From assembly GCA_024500155.1 (NCBI GenBank), contig CM044871.1:36620228-36684227 (forward strand): a stretch of DNA of 64,000 bases. The letters run 5' to 3'. The notes below the pieces were generated by a model that was not told the DNA's origin, did not search any database, and was given only the letters and a program-made list of their open reading frames with translations. Shown piece after piece: positions 23,150 to 36,375 of this stretch (the stretch's first letter is position 1; the number at the start of each line of letters is the position of its first letter). The DNA is from Chenopodium formosanum. Taxonomy: Eukaryota > Streptophyta > Magnoliopsida > Caryophyllales > Amaranthaceae. The translations under genes were made by a program, and so were the position numbers.

Positions 23150-26100
23150 TCAAAGCCAGTTTCCAATGTGCTTGATTCCCATTGCCTCAACGTGTTTGTT
23201 GTGCTTCACTTGAGATATAGGTTTAGTGAGTGGATCAGCTACATTATTTTCCATTCCAACCTTGTAAATTCTGATTTCACCTTCTAATTTCCATTCTCTA
23301 ATCATGTGAAATTGCCTTTTGACATGTTTGACCTTCTGATGTTCTCGTGGCTCTCTGGCTTGAGCAATAGCCCCATTGTTGTCACAATAGAGATCTGTTG
23401 GACCCTTGATGGAGGTTACAAGATTAAGTTCCCCAATGAACTTGCGAATCCAAATTGCCTCCTTAGCTGCCTCAGATGCTGCTAAGTATTCGGCTTCAGT
23501 TTTAGAATAAGTAGTTGTGCTTTGCTTAGCACTCTTCCAACTAAACGCTCCTTCATTGAGACAAAATATGTATCCAGACTGTGACTTGAAGTCGTCACTA
23601 TCATTTGGAAGCTTGCGTCGGTGTAACCCTCAACAACCAATTCATCTCTACCACCATTTACCAGGAATTTATCCTTGTTCCGTTTCAAATACTTTACGAT
23701 ATTCTTGGTCGTAGTCCAATGCGCCTCTCCTGGGTCTGATTGGTATCGTCTTATAACGCTCAAGGCATACGATACATCTGGCCTAGTACATATCATGGCA
23801 TACATGATCGATCAAATAAACGAAGCATATGGAATCTCATTCATCCTTTCCCGTTGATCATGTGTCTTTGGACACTAATTCTTGCTTAGGGTTATGCCAT
23901 GTGACATGGGTAGGTGACCTCTTTTGGCTCCTTCCATGTTCAATCGAGAAAGTACCTTATCAATATAAGTACTTTGACTCAATCCTATCATCCTCTTTGA
24001 TCTATTCCTATAGATCTTGATGCCTAATATGTTCTGTGCCTCTCCCAAGTCTTTCATTGAAAAACATTTTCCGAGCCAAGCCTTTACAGACTCTAATAAC
24101 GGAATGTTGTTTCCAATGAGCAAAATGTCATCAACATATAATACTAGGAAGGCGATGTCACTCCCACTGACCTTCTTGTAAACACAAGACTCATCTAGAT
24201 TTTTTATAAAACTAAACTTACTAATGGCTTTATCAAATCGCAGATTCCAACTTCTGCTTGCTTGCTTTAATACATAAATGGATTTCTTAAGCTTGCATAC
24301 CTTTCTAGAGTTTTTTTGGTCTACAAAACCTTCAGGATGTGTCATACACATATTTTCTTCCAAAATTTCATTTAGGAAGGCGGTTTTAACGTCCATCTGC
24401 CATATTTCATAATTGTAATATGCAATAATCGCTTGAAGGATCCGAATGGATTAAAGCATTGCGACTGGAGAAAGGTTTCATTTTAATTAATACCATGGAC
24501 TTGTCTGTAACCTTTTGCTACCAATCTAGCTTTGTAAATTAATACATTTCCATCTTTATCTGTTTTTAACTTGAAAATCCACTTACATCCGATAGGTATG
24601 TAGCCTTCGGGTAACTCAACCAAGTCCCAAACTTTATTTTCAAACATGAAATCCATTTCAAATCTCATGGCCTTTTGCCATTTAGCAGATTCAGTGCTTG
24701 CCATCGCTTGCTTGTAGGTTGCTAGTTCATCTCCATCCATAATTAGGATGTCCTGATTCTTGATAAAAAACAATCCGAGATATCTAGCAGGTTAAGATCT
24801 CAGCCTCTTAGACCTATGTAGGGTAATGAACTGAGCATTTGCATTGTCGATTCGACTTTGCATATTTTGACCTTCGTCAACATATGCTACTTGAGCACTT
24901 TGATTGCCATTTTTATTTTGTTGCTCATCTTCACGAACTTCATCGAGTTCGATTTTCCTCCGACTTGTCATTTTGGAAGGGTGCTCCTTCTCCAAGAAGA
25001 CACCATCGCGAGCAACAAACACTTTGTTCTCCGATTTGTTGTAGAAGTAATACCCTTTGGTTTCTTTTAGGTAGCCCACAATGTAAATCTTATCAGATTT
25101 GGGATGAAGCTTGTCAGAAATCAATTTCTTGACGTATGCTTCGCATCCCCATATCTTTAAAAATTCAACCTAGGAGGTTTGTTTGTCCATAATTCGTATG
25201 GAATCTTTCCTACAGCTTTCGATGGAGCACGGTTCAGTGTTAGTGCCGTAGTTAAAAGTGCGTGTCCCTAGAAAGAGATAGGAAGATCACTAAGACGCAT
25301 GGTTGATCGTACCATGTATAACACGGTTCGATTTCTCCGTTCGGATACTCCATTCCATTGTGGGGTTCCTGGAGGTGTTATTTCTGAAAGTATGCCCTGA
25401 TCTTTCAGATGGTCATCGAATTCTTGGCTCAAGTACTCACCTCCTCGATCCAATCAAAGGGCTTTGATTTTCTTGCCAAGCTGATTTTCGACCTCTCTCT
25501 GAAATTCTTTGAACTTGTCAAACAATTAAGATTTGTGTGACATTTGGTAGACATAGCCATATTTACTAAAGTCGTCTATGAAGGTGATGTAATATCGATG
25601 TCTGTTTCTTGTGGCGGAGCTCATTGGTCCACATACATCGGTATGTATTAAACCTAATAAGTCACCTGCTCTTTCTCCTAATTTGGAGAATGGATGCTTT
25701 ATCATCTTTCCTAATAAACATCCTTCACAATTCTCAAAAGATTCTAAATCGAAAGAATCAAGAAAACCTTCTTGAAGAAGCTTCTTGATGCGTTTGACGT
25801 TAATGTGGCCAAGACGACAATGCCACAGGTTAGTTTGATTTGACTTTATGGTCTTAGCTCTTTTGTTAGTATTATTTACATTAAAAACTTGTTTGTCTAA
25901 AGAAAGTAGATAAAGACCATTTTCAGAATGTGCGCTACCATATAAATCATTATCGAGATAAAATGAACATTCGTTGTCTTTTACTCGAGATTCAAAACCT
26001 TTGGCGTCCGACGCTGAAATTGAAATGATGTTTTGGTAATGTTAGGAACATAGTAACAACTATAAAGTTCCAAAACAAGCCCAGAGGGCAAAGACAAACT

Positions 26101-27149
26101 GAGAGTTCCAATGGATACGACCGTAATTCTGGCTCCATTGCTGACCCGGAGTTCAACCTCTCTCTTCTTCTAGCTACCTAATGTTCCTTTGTCCCTGAGA
26201 ATTGGAACAAATGTGTGAGCAACATCCGGTATCTAATACCCATGATGTTGAGCTAGTGACGTTTACGTCTATAACAAATATACCTGATTTAGAAGCAACG
26301 GTTCCGTTCTTCTTATCTTCCTTGAATTTGTGGCAATCTCTCTTCCAATGTCCCTTCTTTTTAAAATAGAAGCATTCAGAATTGGATTCAGAAGATGCTA
26401 CCTTCTTCTCCTTGTTGTCCATGGTAGCTTTCCGCTTAGGCGGAAATTTCTTCTTACCTTTCCCTTTGAAGCCTTTCTTCTTCTTGCCCATGTGCTTGAA
26501 CGGCTTGCCCTTTTTCACCATGAGCATATCATGTTTTCCCTCATCCATGAGCGTTTTCTTGGCTTGCTTCAACATACCATGAAGCTTAGTGAGGGTTTTC
26601 TCCATGCCGCGCATACTATAGTTTATTTTGAACTGATCATAGCCTTTATGCTGCGAGTGGAGAATGATGTCAATTGCCATCTCAGTTTAGTACCCCGCAT
26701 CAAGACTTTCCATGTTCTTAAATAAACCTATCATTTTGAGTACATGTGGGCTGACTGACTCTTCTTTTTTTGAGCTTGCTCTCAACCATCTGTCTGTGGC
26801 TTTCAAACCTTTCGGTTCGGGCCTGCTCTTGGAACATTTTCAGCAACTAAAAAATGATCTTAAAAAATGTCTTCTTTTAAAAGGAACTCTTTTGAAGTTC
26901 AGGAGACATTGTGGCCAGCATAATGCATTTGACATCCCGATTGGCAATTTGCCATCGGTTTACGGCAGCCTGAGTCACTTCCTCATTAGGAGCATTGGGC
27001 ATTTCCTCATCAAGGACATATTCCTTTTGATCTTGCATGAGAATAATATACAAATTTCTTTACCAATCAAGAAAATTTAGCCCACTTAACTTCTCCTTGT
27101 CGAGAATTGAGCGTAATGGAAACTGGTTGTTAGAGTTACTTGAAGGCAT
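23150..27149 (-). pseudogene. Copia 2 gag-pol, broken
   Basis: Starts at the ATG at 27149 (MPSSNSNNQF) and ends at 23150-23152 (GNWL stop). Gag contains LSGLNFLDW; the zinc knuckle at about 26365 has Phe for its second Cys (CFYFKKKGHWKRDC). The protease motif WVLDTG is present near 26240. The integrase HHCC finger region (from LWHCRLGHI) is retained at about 25830-25740, and the core keeps DRGGEY and NGVSERRN but has a stop just before DRGGEY. The RT ORF at 24396-23875 has an intact YVDDIL centre; RNase H follows (23805-23150) with further damage. Compared with copia 1, different parts survive in each copy. Confidence 0.88.
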
Positions 27150-27860
27150 GATTCTACAATTGGAAGAATTTTAATGAAAAACCATTCAGAATACTTAAAT
27201 AAGATTGAATTTAAATCATGCATATTTCAAACTTATTTAACGTCTTATTCACACTTAAAATTGTCCCCTTTTTGTGAAAATAAGTCGATTCCAATATCCA
27301 AGAAAACAATAAGTAGCTAAGCATGCTTTGGCTTGTCTTAGCACTCAATCTTCCAAGGTAAGCAACGCTTTGCTAATGGTTCTAAACCACTCTTGGTTGA
27401 ATAAATCGTCGCATCTAATGCTCTCTCAACAATCTATCCTTTTTGCCACAACATGTTAGGACTCCATAACTCATATCGTTGAGTACAACCAAAACCAACT
27501 TGCAATACCCGGTATGCCTTATGAGTCTAGGGAGTGGTAGTGATGTATCACTTTGGCGTAGCCCATCACTACTCTCAATAGGTCGATAAGTGTTGTTTTG
27601 GAATAGCAATTTTACTCAATATTTAGGGACCTAGGGTTTCTATATTGGTTGATTTAAGCAAACTTAATTAATCATCACAAAATTTGAAATCTTAAACATG
27701 CATCTAACATATAATTCATATATAAATAATCATGAATATGTAAAGCAAAAGCATTTTAATGCATATTGGCAACTAGTATGACCCCTTGAATTCTTCAAGT
27801 CTTCAAAAGGTCTTCTTTTGCAACTTCATGCCTTGTCTTCCAAGAACCTCCATCTTCAAG

Positions 27861-30800
27861 CCATACTAAGAGACACTAGAGTTTTTGTGGGATGGATACC
27901 CTAGGTCTTAGTGGGAGTTTGGTTGTTTTTTGGTTTGCCCCTGTAGTAGTTAAGCCTATTAGTATCTCTACTAATGTTGTATTTTGTGAAGTGAAGGTTC
28001 CTGGTCAAGTAATGAAATATATTATATTTGTGTACGGATCGCCTCATATTTCGTTTAGAAATTTCAATTTGGGATTAAATTACCAACATTTTATCTTTAG
28101 TTCTAAATGCTGTTTTGTTGGGTAATTTTAATCAGGTTGAGTATTTTTCTGATAAAGTAGGTGGGTCTCCTTAGATTCCTGGCCGTCATAGCTTTATAGA
28201 GTGGAAATTGAATTCTCAATTAATGGATATTTCTTTTTTTGGTCCACACTTCACTTGGACCAATGGACAACTTCAAAACCCTACTTTTGAACGACTTGAT
28301 AAAGGATTTGCCACCTCTTCTTGGTTAAATCAATTTTCGGATGCTGCTATTGCTCATTAACCAATTTTGTTTTCTATTCATGACGCTTTAATTTTGCGGG
28401 AATCTAGTGTATACAGTTTCAGGAAATCCCCGTACAAGATAGAAAATTGGTGTTTAGGCCTTAATGAAGTTTCTTCTTTGATAGCTTCGGAATGGCAGCA
28501 TTTTCAGCCAGGGTCTCATATGTTTTGTGTCTCTCGTAAGCTAGGGGAGGTTAAGAAAAATTTGATGTCCTTGTGTGTTTCAAATAAGAGAAAATGGGGT
28601 ATTGATTGGCAGGATTTGCAGAATTCGGCTCCTTCTGCTGTTTCTGATCTTGATTCTAAGCAGGGTCGGGGTGATCTTTTAGTTTCTCGCCAAGATAAAA
28701 TCTCCAGGGCTCAGACTGCTTTTTTATTCTGGAAACAAAGGTGCAAGATTCGGTGGGATGCTTTAGGTGATTCTCATTCGAGTCTTCTTTTGCGTTCAGT
28801 TCAAGCTCGGTGTCGTCGGAATAAAATAATGGGGTTTAGGGATGATTATCATATCTGGTTTTCGGAAGCTTCTCAAATTTCTGATCTCCTTCTAGATCAT
28901 TTTTCGGGAATTTATAACACTGATGGATCTTCACCTAATACTTCTCCTTGTCATTGGGAAGACTTGGAGATCCCTATGCTTTCTCCTAATGAATGCAAGG
29001 TTCTTTTACATCCTTTTTCTCCTTCGGAAATTAAGGATGCGATGTTCCATATTGATTTTGATAAATCTCCAGGTCTGGATGGCTTTACAGTTGGGTTCTT
29101 TAAGACTCACTGGGTGGTGGTGGGTTCCCAGATTGTTGAAGCTGTTCAATACTTCTTCGCTCATGGATATCTACTTAAGGAATGGAACCGTACTTTCTTG
29201 GTGTTACTTCCGAAAGTTGATTATCCGGAAACTCCTTCACAATTCTGCCCCATTGGATTATGTAATGTGTTATATAAATGCATTGTGAAGTGTCTCACTA
29301 ATTGTCTTCGTCGTGTTTTTCCATCCTTGATTTGCGACACCCAGAATGCCTTTGTACCGGGCAGGATAATGGTGGATAATGGGCTGCTAGCCCATGAACT
29401 GCTCTCCTACATGTCTACTTTTCCTTCTAGACTTTGTTCGGAGGCTCTAAAACTTGATATGAATAAGGCATATGATAGGGTAAATTGGGATTTCTTATGG
29501 GATACCCTTCGTCATTTTGGCTTTTCCCCATATTGGATTCATATTTTACAACAATGTGTTACTACAGTTTCATATCAAATTCTGGTAAATGGTGTTTCTA
29601 CTCAACCATTTCTTCCTAAGTGTTGACTTCGTCAAGGTGACCCCTTATCACCGTATCTCTTTGTCCTCTGCATGGAAGTGTTCTCTTTAATGCTCGCCGT
29701 GATGAGAAAAAGGGTCTTTTTCAAGGGCTTCGTGTTTCACGTCAGGCTCCTTCGGTTTCTCATCTTTTCTTTGCGGATGATGCATTATTGTTTTTTTGTG
29801 TTTCACCGTCAGCGTGTGAGCACATTTTGTCAGTTACAAATGAGTTTTGTGCAGCCTCAGGTCAGATGGTTAATTTGATAAAATCGTTTGTTAGATTTAG
29901 TTCTAATACTCCTGATGACTATCGAGATTATTTGTCCTCCTGCCTTTGAATGAATTCTCGATCTTCTATTGGAGATTACCTAGGTCTTCAAGTTGATTTT
30001 GGTCGAAGAAAATGTAAATGTTTTTAGTTCATGGTGGATAAAGTGGTCCGATGCCTGACTTCGTTTGCTTCTCTCTATCTTTCTCCTGCAGCGAAATTGG
30101 TGGTTATTACCTCTATTTTGGTGGCCACTTTCAACCATGTCCTTCCAGTTTTTAAAGTTCCTTCCACTATTTGTGACCGGATAGATTCTTTACTCTCCCG
30201 GTTTTGGTGGAGTTCTAGGAAAGATTTTAGAGGCTTGGCTTTAGCTCTGTCGTCTGTTTTACATCTTCCTAAAGGTATGGGAGGTTTTGGTATCCGTCAT
30301 ATTCATTCTTTTAATTTGGCTCTACTAGCTAAGCAAGCTTGGAGACTGAGGCTCAATCCCCAACTTCTGGCTTCTCGGGTTCTTAGAGAGAAGTATCCTT
30401 CCCTTCTTTCCTTTAACCTATCTATTAATTGTGCTAGGCCTTCTTGGGGTAGCTGTGGATTACTTGAGGGGAGTGCTATTTTATCTACTGGTATTGCCTG
30501 GAAGGTTGGTTCTGGTGCTAGAGGTAGTATTATTAATGATTGTTAGGTGCCAAATGTAACGGTTGCTCTTAAAGATTCTATTTTAGTGGAGAATAGGCCT
30601 TCTTCAATATATGATTTGATGCTACCTGATTCTTATGCCTGGAATGCGTCCCTTGTTCGCCATCTTTTTCCAGATACAATTGCTTCTGCGATTCTTGGGT
30701 TGGAACATCCGTTACAGACAATTGATGACTATGTTTATTGGAAATTCACCCGGGATGGGTCCTTTTCTACTAAATCAGCTTATACTTGGTTAATATCTTA

Positions 30801-31783
30801 GTATGTTCCCTCGTTTTCTTCGTCCCTCCCTCGTGTTTGGTGGAATCGTTTGTGGGGTTTACCTATTCTACCGAAATGAAAGAGTTTGGCCTGGAAAATT
30901 CTCCATGATGCCCTTCCAACAGCTGCTTTGTTTGTTGGTAAAGGTATGCCGATTGATCCTACTTGCTCCTTTTGTCGTTCCTGTGTTGAGTCTGTGGATC
31001 ACTTGTTCCGAGATTGCTCCTTTTCTCGGTTCATTTGGTATTCCTTTCCGTGGGATACAGGACCTAGGTAGGACTCCCAGCTGCCCTTTTATGGCTGGTT
31101 TTCTGATAATATTTCTAGCTCGATAGGAGGCAAGGAGTGGGATGTTTTAGATCTTTTCTTGGTACTTGTTGGGCTCTTTGGTTAACAGGAATAACATCAG
31201 GTTTAGATCGGTTGTTTCCTCTCCACAAACTGTTTTAGATTTGGCTTCTGAGTGGTGTTCTCGTAGTAAGCAAGCTCGTGAATTTTCAAGATCTTCTCCT
31301 AGTTTCCCTCCTGGATTTTCTAACCTTCCTTTAACCCGAACTCTTAGGGGTGAGTGGCAGTCTACTTGCAAGGTCTTGATGAGTTTTGATGGTGCTTAGG
31401 ATCGTGGGACTCTTGCTGCTGGTACAGGTTGGTGCTTTCATGAGCTCTCGTCTTCTCAGATTGTAGGGGGTGGTGCTCGTGCTTGTTTGGCTAGTTCTGC
31501 GCTTCGTTTTGAATTGTTAGCCTGTCTGTATGGTCTAAAGCATGCTCGGCAGCGTGGTTTCACTAGTGTTTGCCTTCATACTTACTGTATGAGGATCCTT
31601 CCTTTACTTGCGAATTTGAGTTCTACGGATATTTCTGTGGTTTGGATTCTACAAGAGATTCAGGGTATTTTGTCCTATTTGATTAGCTGTCAGATTCACA
31701 AGGTTTCTCGAGGTTTGGTTGTCGAGGCGCATTCTCTTGCTACAGCTGCTAAGCGAAGGGAGTTGCTTTTTATTGTATTCTAG
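27861..31783 (+). pseudogene. LINE ORF2 remnant: endonuclease, reverse transcriptase, zinc finger, RNase H
   Basis: Domains in order: C-terminal half of the endonuclease (LGLSGSLVVFW near 27895, GNFNQVEYFSD near 28120, FTWTNGQ near 28253), then RT (28367-29900). RT motifs include DKSPGLDGFTVGFF, LLPKVDYPETPSQFCPIGL, NAFVPGRIMVDNGLLAHEL, LDMNKAYDRVNWDFL, RQGDPLSPYLF and the catalytic FADDALLFF near 29775. A zf-RVT region has CSFCRSCVESVDHLFRDC (about 30960-31020). The C-terminal RNase H-like domain spans 31380-31783. Several stops and frameshifts (about 28170, 28360, 29624, 30026, 30543, 31399) break it, so this copy is dead although the RT centre is intact. Confidence 0.9.
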
Positions 31784-31843
31784 GTTTTTCTTTGTTAGTC
31801 CTCTTTGTCAAAAAAAAAAAAAAAAAAAAAAAACAAAACATCT
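27861..31843 (+). mobile_element. 5'-truncated L1-type LINE
   Basis: The insertion is flanked by the target duplication ATCTTCAAG (27852-27860 and 31844-31852). The uninterrupted sequence, ccatcttcaagacttgacc, is seen in the leader of copia 1 near 19020-19040. It ends in a poly-A run of about 23 (31810-31833) plus CAAAACATCT. It begins inside the endonuclease domain, so the 5' end and ORF1 are missing, as in incomplete target-primed reverse transcription. Inserted in plus orientation, opposite to the host copia. Confidence 0.9.
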
Positions 31844-33730
31844 ATCTTCAAGACTTGACCATAATTATGCAATACTAGTAACTACGATTAGGACTAATCT
31901 AAATATTAAGGTAGAAAAATACTCAACGGTACGCAGATCGTATTTAGATTTGAAAAAATACATCACGGATCACAGTCCGTATTTTCTATCCTAATCGGGC
32001 CCCACTAGTTGCCATTTTTATAAAAACTGTGAGAGAATATAAATTCAATTCATCCATTCACTATTTGTGAATGGCCCATGCATATTACAAAATTAAACAA
32101 GTAACAATGCATAAACACGCGACAACTAGTAACTAATCTAGGTGGTTAATCCAATTAACACGCCTAATAAAAACTAGTCAAAGTTGTTTTAACCAATTAT
32201 GTAAATAAGCGCAATTAATATTTGAAGCTCCCACTAAATTCCGCATCCATCTTAATTAATCCAATCAATTAAGCCGGTAAAACCCAATTATTTGCCAAAA
32301 TAACATTTGTAAACGCCGCTCTCGAAAAACCGAGGCCTAGCCTCCAAAATTTATTAAAATAATTAAAACCAAATTAGATTAATAAAATAATTAAAACGGC
32401 AAAATAAGCAAACACGAAGCCAACCGTACTCAAGTTGTTCACGCACTACATACATGCCATATGAAAGTCAAGTTTGTCTAAAAACCCCGCACTATACGGC
32501 TTGGCGTACGTGCCTTCACCACCCCACGTAGCACTAGCTAGATACACCATAGTAGCGTTTGCTACGGGTTAAAAGGTGCTAGACACAAGGCCACGGCTGC
32601 TTGCCCCTAAACACCAAAACACCAAGCACATATACGCACTAAAACGCTCGCACACCCCACGCACATGGCCGCACGTATCGAGCATCCCTTTGGCAGCCAC
32701 ATAGCAGCCCGGCTAGCCAAGGGAGGCTTTGCCTCAATTTGCGTGCCATAGCCTCGAGATTTTAATCCCAAATTTCGCGTGACAATTTATTAATTCTAAA
32801 TTAATTTTAGAACTAATTTCATGAGCAAAATTGAAAATTTAAACAAGTCTAACTTAAATAAAAAATCATCCAAGTGCATGTAACCAAAATTATTTTCAAG
32901 AACCATTCTTTAATAAAATTGGTTTAACTTGGTACAACAAACATAAGAGGGCAATTACTCACTATCAATTTAATTAATTTAAATTAATCTTGAAATTTGA
33001 AAAAATAAAAGGGAGTTGGAAAAATGAACATAAGTTCAATAAAGATTCCAACTTTGATACTTGTGAATCTTTGAAAAATTATATCTTCCAATATGAAGAT
33101 AAACAAATTTCTATCACTAGTTTCAAACTTAATGATTCCAATCAACTAAAAAACTATAAAATCAACAAAGTTTATCAAAAAATCATGGAATTTAATAACT
33201 CAAAGTTTCAATGACTTAACATTTAAAGATTGAATCTTTAGTACTTGGAAGCCTCAAATAACAACAATTTCACACTTAATGCAATTAATTTGCAATTATG
33301 TGAAAAATAAAACAAAGCTTTCAAACACAAATTACCACCAAGTAGTCATGCCTAAAGAGGTTTAAAACTGCATATAAAATATGTATTGAACCAATTACCT
33401 AACTACCATAAATATGCAATTAGTTTTCAAGTTTAGAAAGACTTAAAAATTTTCGTAACAACGAAAAACCCCTCGAAAAATGCATTTCTGGTCGTTTTTT
33501 GGCTTAAAACCGAGCCCTATATGGGTAAAACCATATCTAGAACGCCTTTTTCACCCCAAATTCATTATTTTTGGGTCGAAATATGGGTTTAGGTGCTGAA
33601 GTCAGCTCTAATACGAGGTTAAAATGGATAAAGCGAACTACTAATCAAATTAGCAAGTTAAAACCAGAATAATTAAGCCATAAAAATACCTTGAAAAATA
33701 TTATGATTATTTTTTTAAAAAAAACAAGCG

Positions 33731-33744
33731 AGGCCCTGATACCA
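33731..33744 (-). other. Copia 2 primer-binding site
   Basis: The minus strand reads TGGTATCAGGGCC one base after the LTR end. One mismatch to the initiator-Met pattern TGGTATCAGAGCC. Confidence 0.82.
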
Positions 33745-33745
33745 C

Positions 33746-34980
33746 TGTTGGGGTTTGGTGTGTCTGACTCACCGTGGAAACAAACCCGAAAACATGACCG
33801 CACTCGCAATAAATAAAACCATAAATATAATTAAATTAAACACAAGATTAAGATAAAACGATTACCTTTTGGAGTGTGCTTCGCCCGACCGAATGGCCTC
33901 TTACTTGAAAGCTTAGCCCCGAAAACATGAGAGCATTCGACGAATATCCACCCGCAAAAACGACTACCGACTTTTAGGTCCGTTACCTCGAGGTTAGCGA
34001 GGTCTGAAAAAATCCTGAATATTATATGAGTTTAAGAGTTTTTGCTAATTTAATGCTCTATTGATCTCCTACTCAAGCACCATTCCCAAAAACCCAAGGT
34101 GGGTATTTAAAGGGAATAGTGAGAGTGGGAATTTCTATCCCATCAATGTGGGACTATGAAATTCCACAATTCATTTTAAAGCTAAAATAAAATTAATAAG
34201 CAAACTAACAATAAATCTACAACTGTCATTATTACATGTAAAGGGAAGTGAGGTCCACTTGGATATGGGGGAAAAAACCTTGCTCCCCACTCCTTTCTCT
34301 CCTTGTGCCACATGTCCCTTACCCCTCACATGCTTCCCCACATCCACGGTCATAGCTAGCCCGCACCATGCCCAGCCACGGCCCAACCCTGCACTTGGAG
34401 ATGCGGGCTGCTGCTTGCGGTTAGCAAGCCACGCCCTCCAAGTTCGGGCTGCAGCTAGCACGCTTGCTACCCTTGGATGTCGCGGCTGCTAGCAATGGTG
34501 CGCTAGCACGCACCAACCATCCTTGGCTCGTCTTGTTGCGCATGCTAGACACCATGCTTGCGCATTATGCCCCTAGCACTCGGATGCTTGGGATATTTCG
34601 ATGCTAGGGGTATTTCGGGAAATATTGTCGATTAATTATTATTTGCGCGTCTCGTCATTTACTATTTTTGACTCGACTTCCGATGCTCGGTTTCGACGCT
34701 CTAAGCTCGAATTTTTGACGTGTAAATATTTAATACTCGGGTGACTCATTAATTTCTTCTGAATTAATTCGCCGAGTTGGTTCGTTTATTGCTTGGGTGT
34801 GACCCAAAGGGTTCAATCAAGATTAAGTAGTAATATTAATTATACATTAAAATTACTGATCGGAAGCGGCCTCCACCTAGGCATTTCGATCACTTGACCT
34901 TACTTAATATATTAGCGTTCTAGTAATTCTTAACCCACTATCAAAATAATACACTTGTTTAAAGGACCCCATTCCTTTCA
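33746..34980 (-). repeat. Copia LTR d
   Basis: 1235 bp from TGTTGGGG to CCTTTCA. It is the 5' LTR of copia 2 and is followed by CCAAT (34981-34985), the right copy of the target duplication. Confidence 0.9.
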
Positions 34981-35473
34981 CCAATATACGACGGTGTACC
35001 CCGGAGGTGGAGTCGCGGTGGGTGTCCCCGTCATTAGGAACATACCCCACGTATTGGCCAGTTACACCATACTTCTCAGTCATTGACCGTGAGATTTGGC
35101 CTAGGCGGATTCTATGTTTAAACAACGCCCTAACCCCATAGGTCTGCATGTCTTCCCCAAGCGATTGCACGTTGCCCTGGTAATTGCGTTCTTCATTATC
35201 CTGGTCTTCAGCAGCTTCCATTACTTTAACTACACCATTTTCAAGGTGCCTATTAAATAAACCATCTCTCCCTGAGAAGGCCATATTCACCTAACCTGGA
35301 CCATAGTCCTCCTCGTAAGATGACTAGGGAGACCCGCTAGGAAATTCTAGCAACACATCAGCCCAAGGGATGCCGGAGGTAGCAGCACAATCTTATGCTA
35401 TCTCCACGGTAGGTTTGCCTTGCTCAACCGACCATGGTATTCTAATGCTAGAGGAACTTTACAATGATGGCAT
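34981..35473 (-). pseudogene. 5' exon of a PF04195-type gene (partner of 10751-12640)
   Basis: A plausible ATG is at 35473. The reading frame becomes open from about 35290 and runs through SRSMTEKYGVTGQYVGYV to CCAAT, where LTR d begins; a frameshift or stop lies before 35290. It is the 5' half of the gene whose 3' half is at 10751-12640, 22.3 kb away across the copia array. A GA-rich microsatellite sits upstream (35636-35692). Confidence 0.68.
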
Positions 35474-35879
35474 CAAAGAAAGAAAGCATAAAAGAGCGAG
35501 GGCGTACCAGAAAAAGAAAGTGTTTTTCAACAAAACGAAGCTCTGTCCAATGCTCAACCACGAATATCGCCTCGTCTACCTCCGAACAAGAGCGTACAAG
35601 CTTTTACCGGATCGCGTTACAAACGGCCCCCTTTAGTACTTTCTCTCACTATTTTCTGTCACTACTTTCTCTCACTATTTTGTCTCACTAAAAATGTTTT
35701 GAGAAAGAAATTGCGAATGAGAAATGAATTCGAATGTGGGTATGTAAAAAAAAATATTTACCTCGAAAAATGATCTAAAAGACACTTGTCACTCATGCAA
35801 ATCAAGGGTATCACAGACACTTGTTACTCATGCAATTGAAGGGTGTCACAGACACTTGTCACCTAGGAGGCTCTTAGAA

Positions 35880-36375
35880 AGCGTCAATTATATAATCGCC
35901 CATCCTAGGGGCTCTTTAGGGAGTGATCCAAGCACGTGCCGTTCCAAGACAAGCCGAAAAATGAGACCGTAATCAGAAAAATGGCATTTTCACCATGCTA
36001 GAGGCCTTTTTTCGCAATTTTGGTGGGCCGAATCCATCAAAACTTTCCATGATCGCCTACGTAGTAGGGCCTCATTAACCCTAAGGGGTGTCAGACACAT
36101 CATCGCCCATCCAAGGGGCTCATTAACCCTAAGGGGTGTCAGACACATCATCGGCCATCTAAGGGGCTCAATAGCCCTAAGGAGCGTCAGACACATCATC
36201 GCCCATCCAAGGGGCTTATTAGCACTAAGGGACGTGAGACACATCATCGCTCATTCAAGAGGCTCATTAGCCCTAAGGGGCATTAGGCACATCATCGCCC
36301 ATCCAAGGGGCTCATTAGCCCGAAGTGGCACCAAACATATATCGCCTCCCAAGGGGCTCGGCCACCCTAAAGGGC
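35880..36375. repeat. 48-bp tandem repeats in X2
   Basis: One higher-order copy with about six 48-bp units, in the same place as in X1. The minus strand has an 85-codon ORF with a 16-residue period (35990-36247). Confidence 0.87.

Larger units (their letters stand above)
27150..33730 (-). other. Copia 2 leader, split by a LINE
   Basis: 27150-27860 and 31844-33730 together correspond to the long leader of copia 1. The LINE at 27861-31843 interrupts it. No conserved ORF is seen in the leader itself. Confidence 0.75.
12641..34980 (-). mobile_element. Tandem Ty1/copia array: LTR-internal-LTR-internal-LTR
   Basis: Three LTRs (12641-13857, 21037-22269, 33746-34980) alternate with two internal regions, both minus strand with gag, protease, integrase, RT and RNase H in copia order. 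The middle LTR is followed on its right by the polypurine side of copia 2 and on its left by the primer site of copia 1, so it serves both. A single 5-bp CCAAT duplication flanks the whole array, which fits one insertion later expanded by unequal LTR-LTR recombination. The LTR begins TGAAAGGAATGG and ends CCCCAACA in its own sense. Confidence 0.9.
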
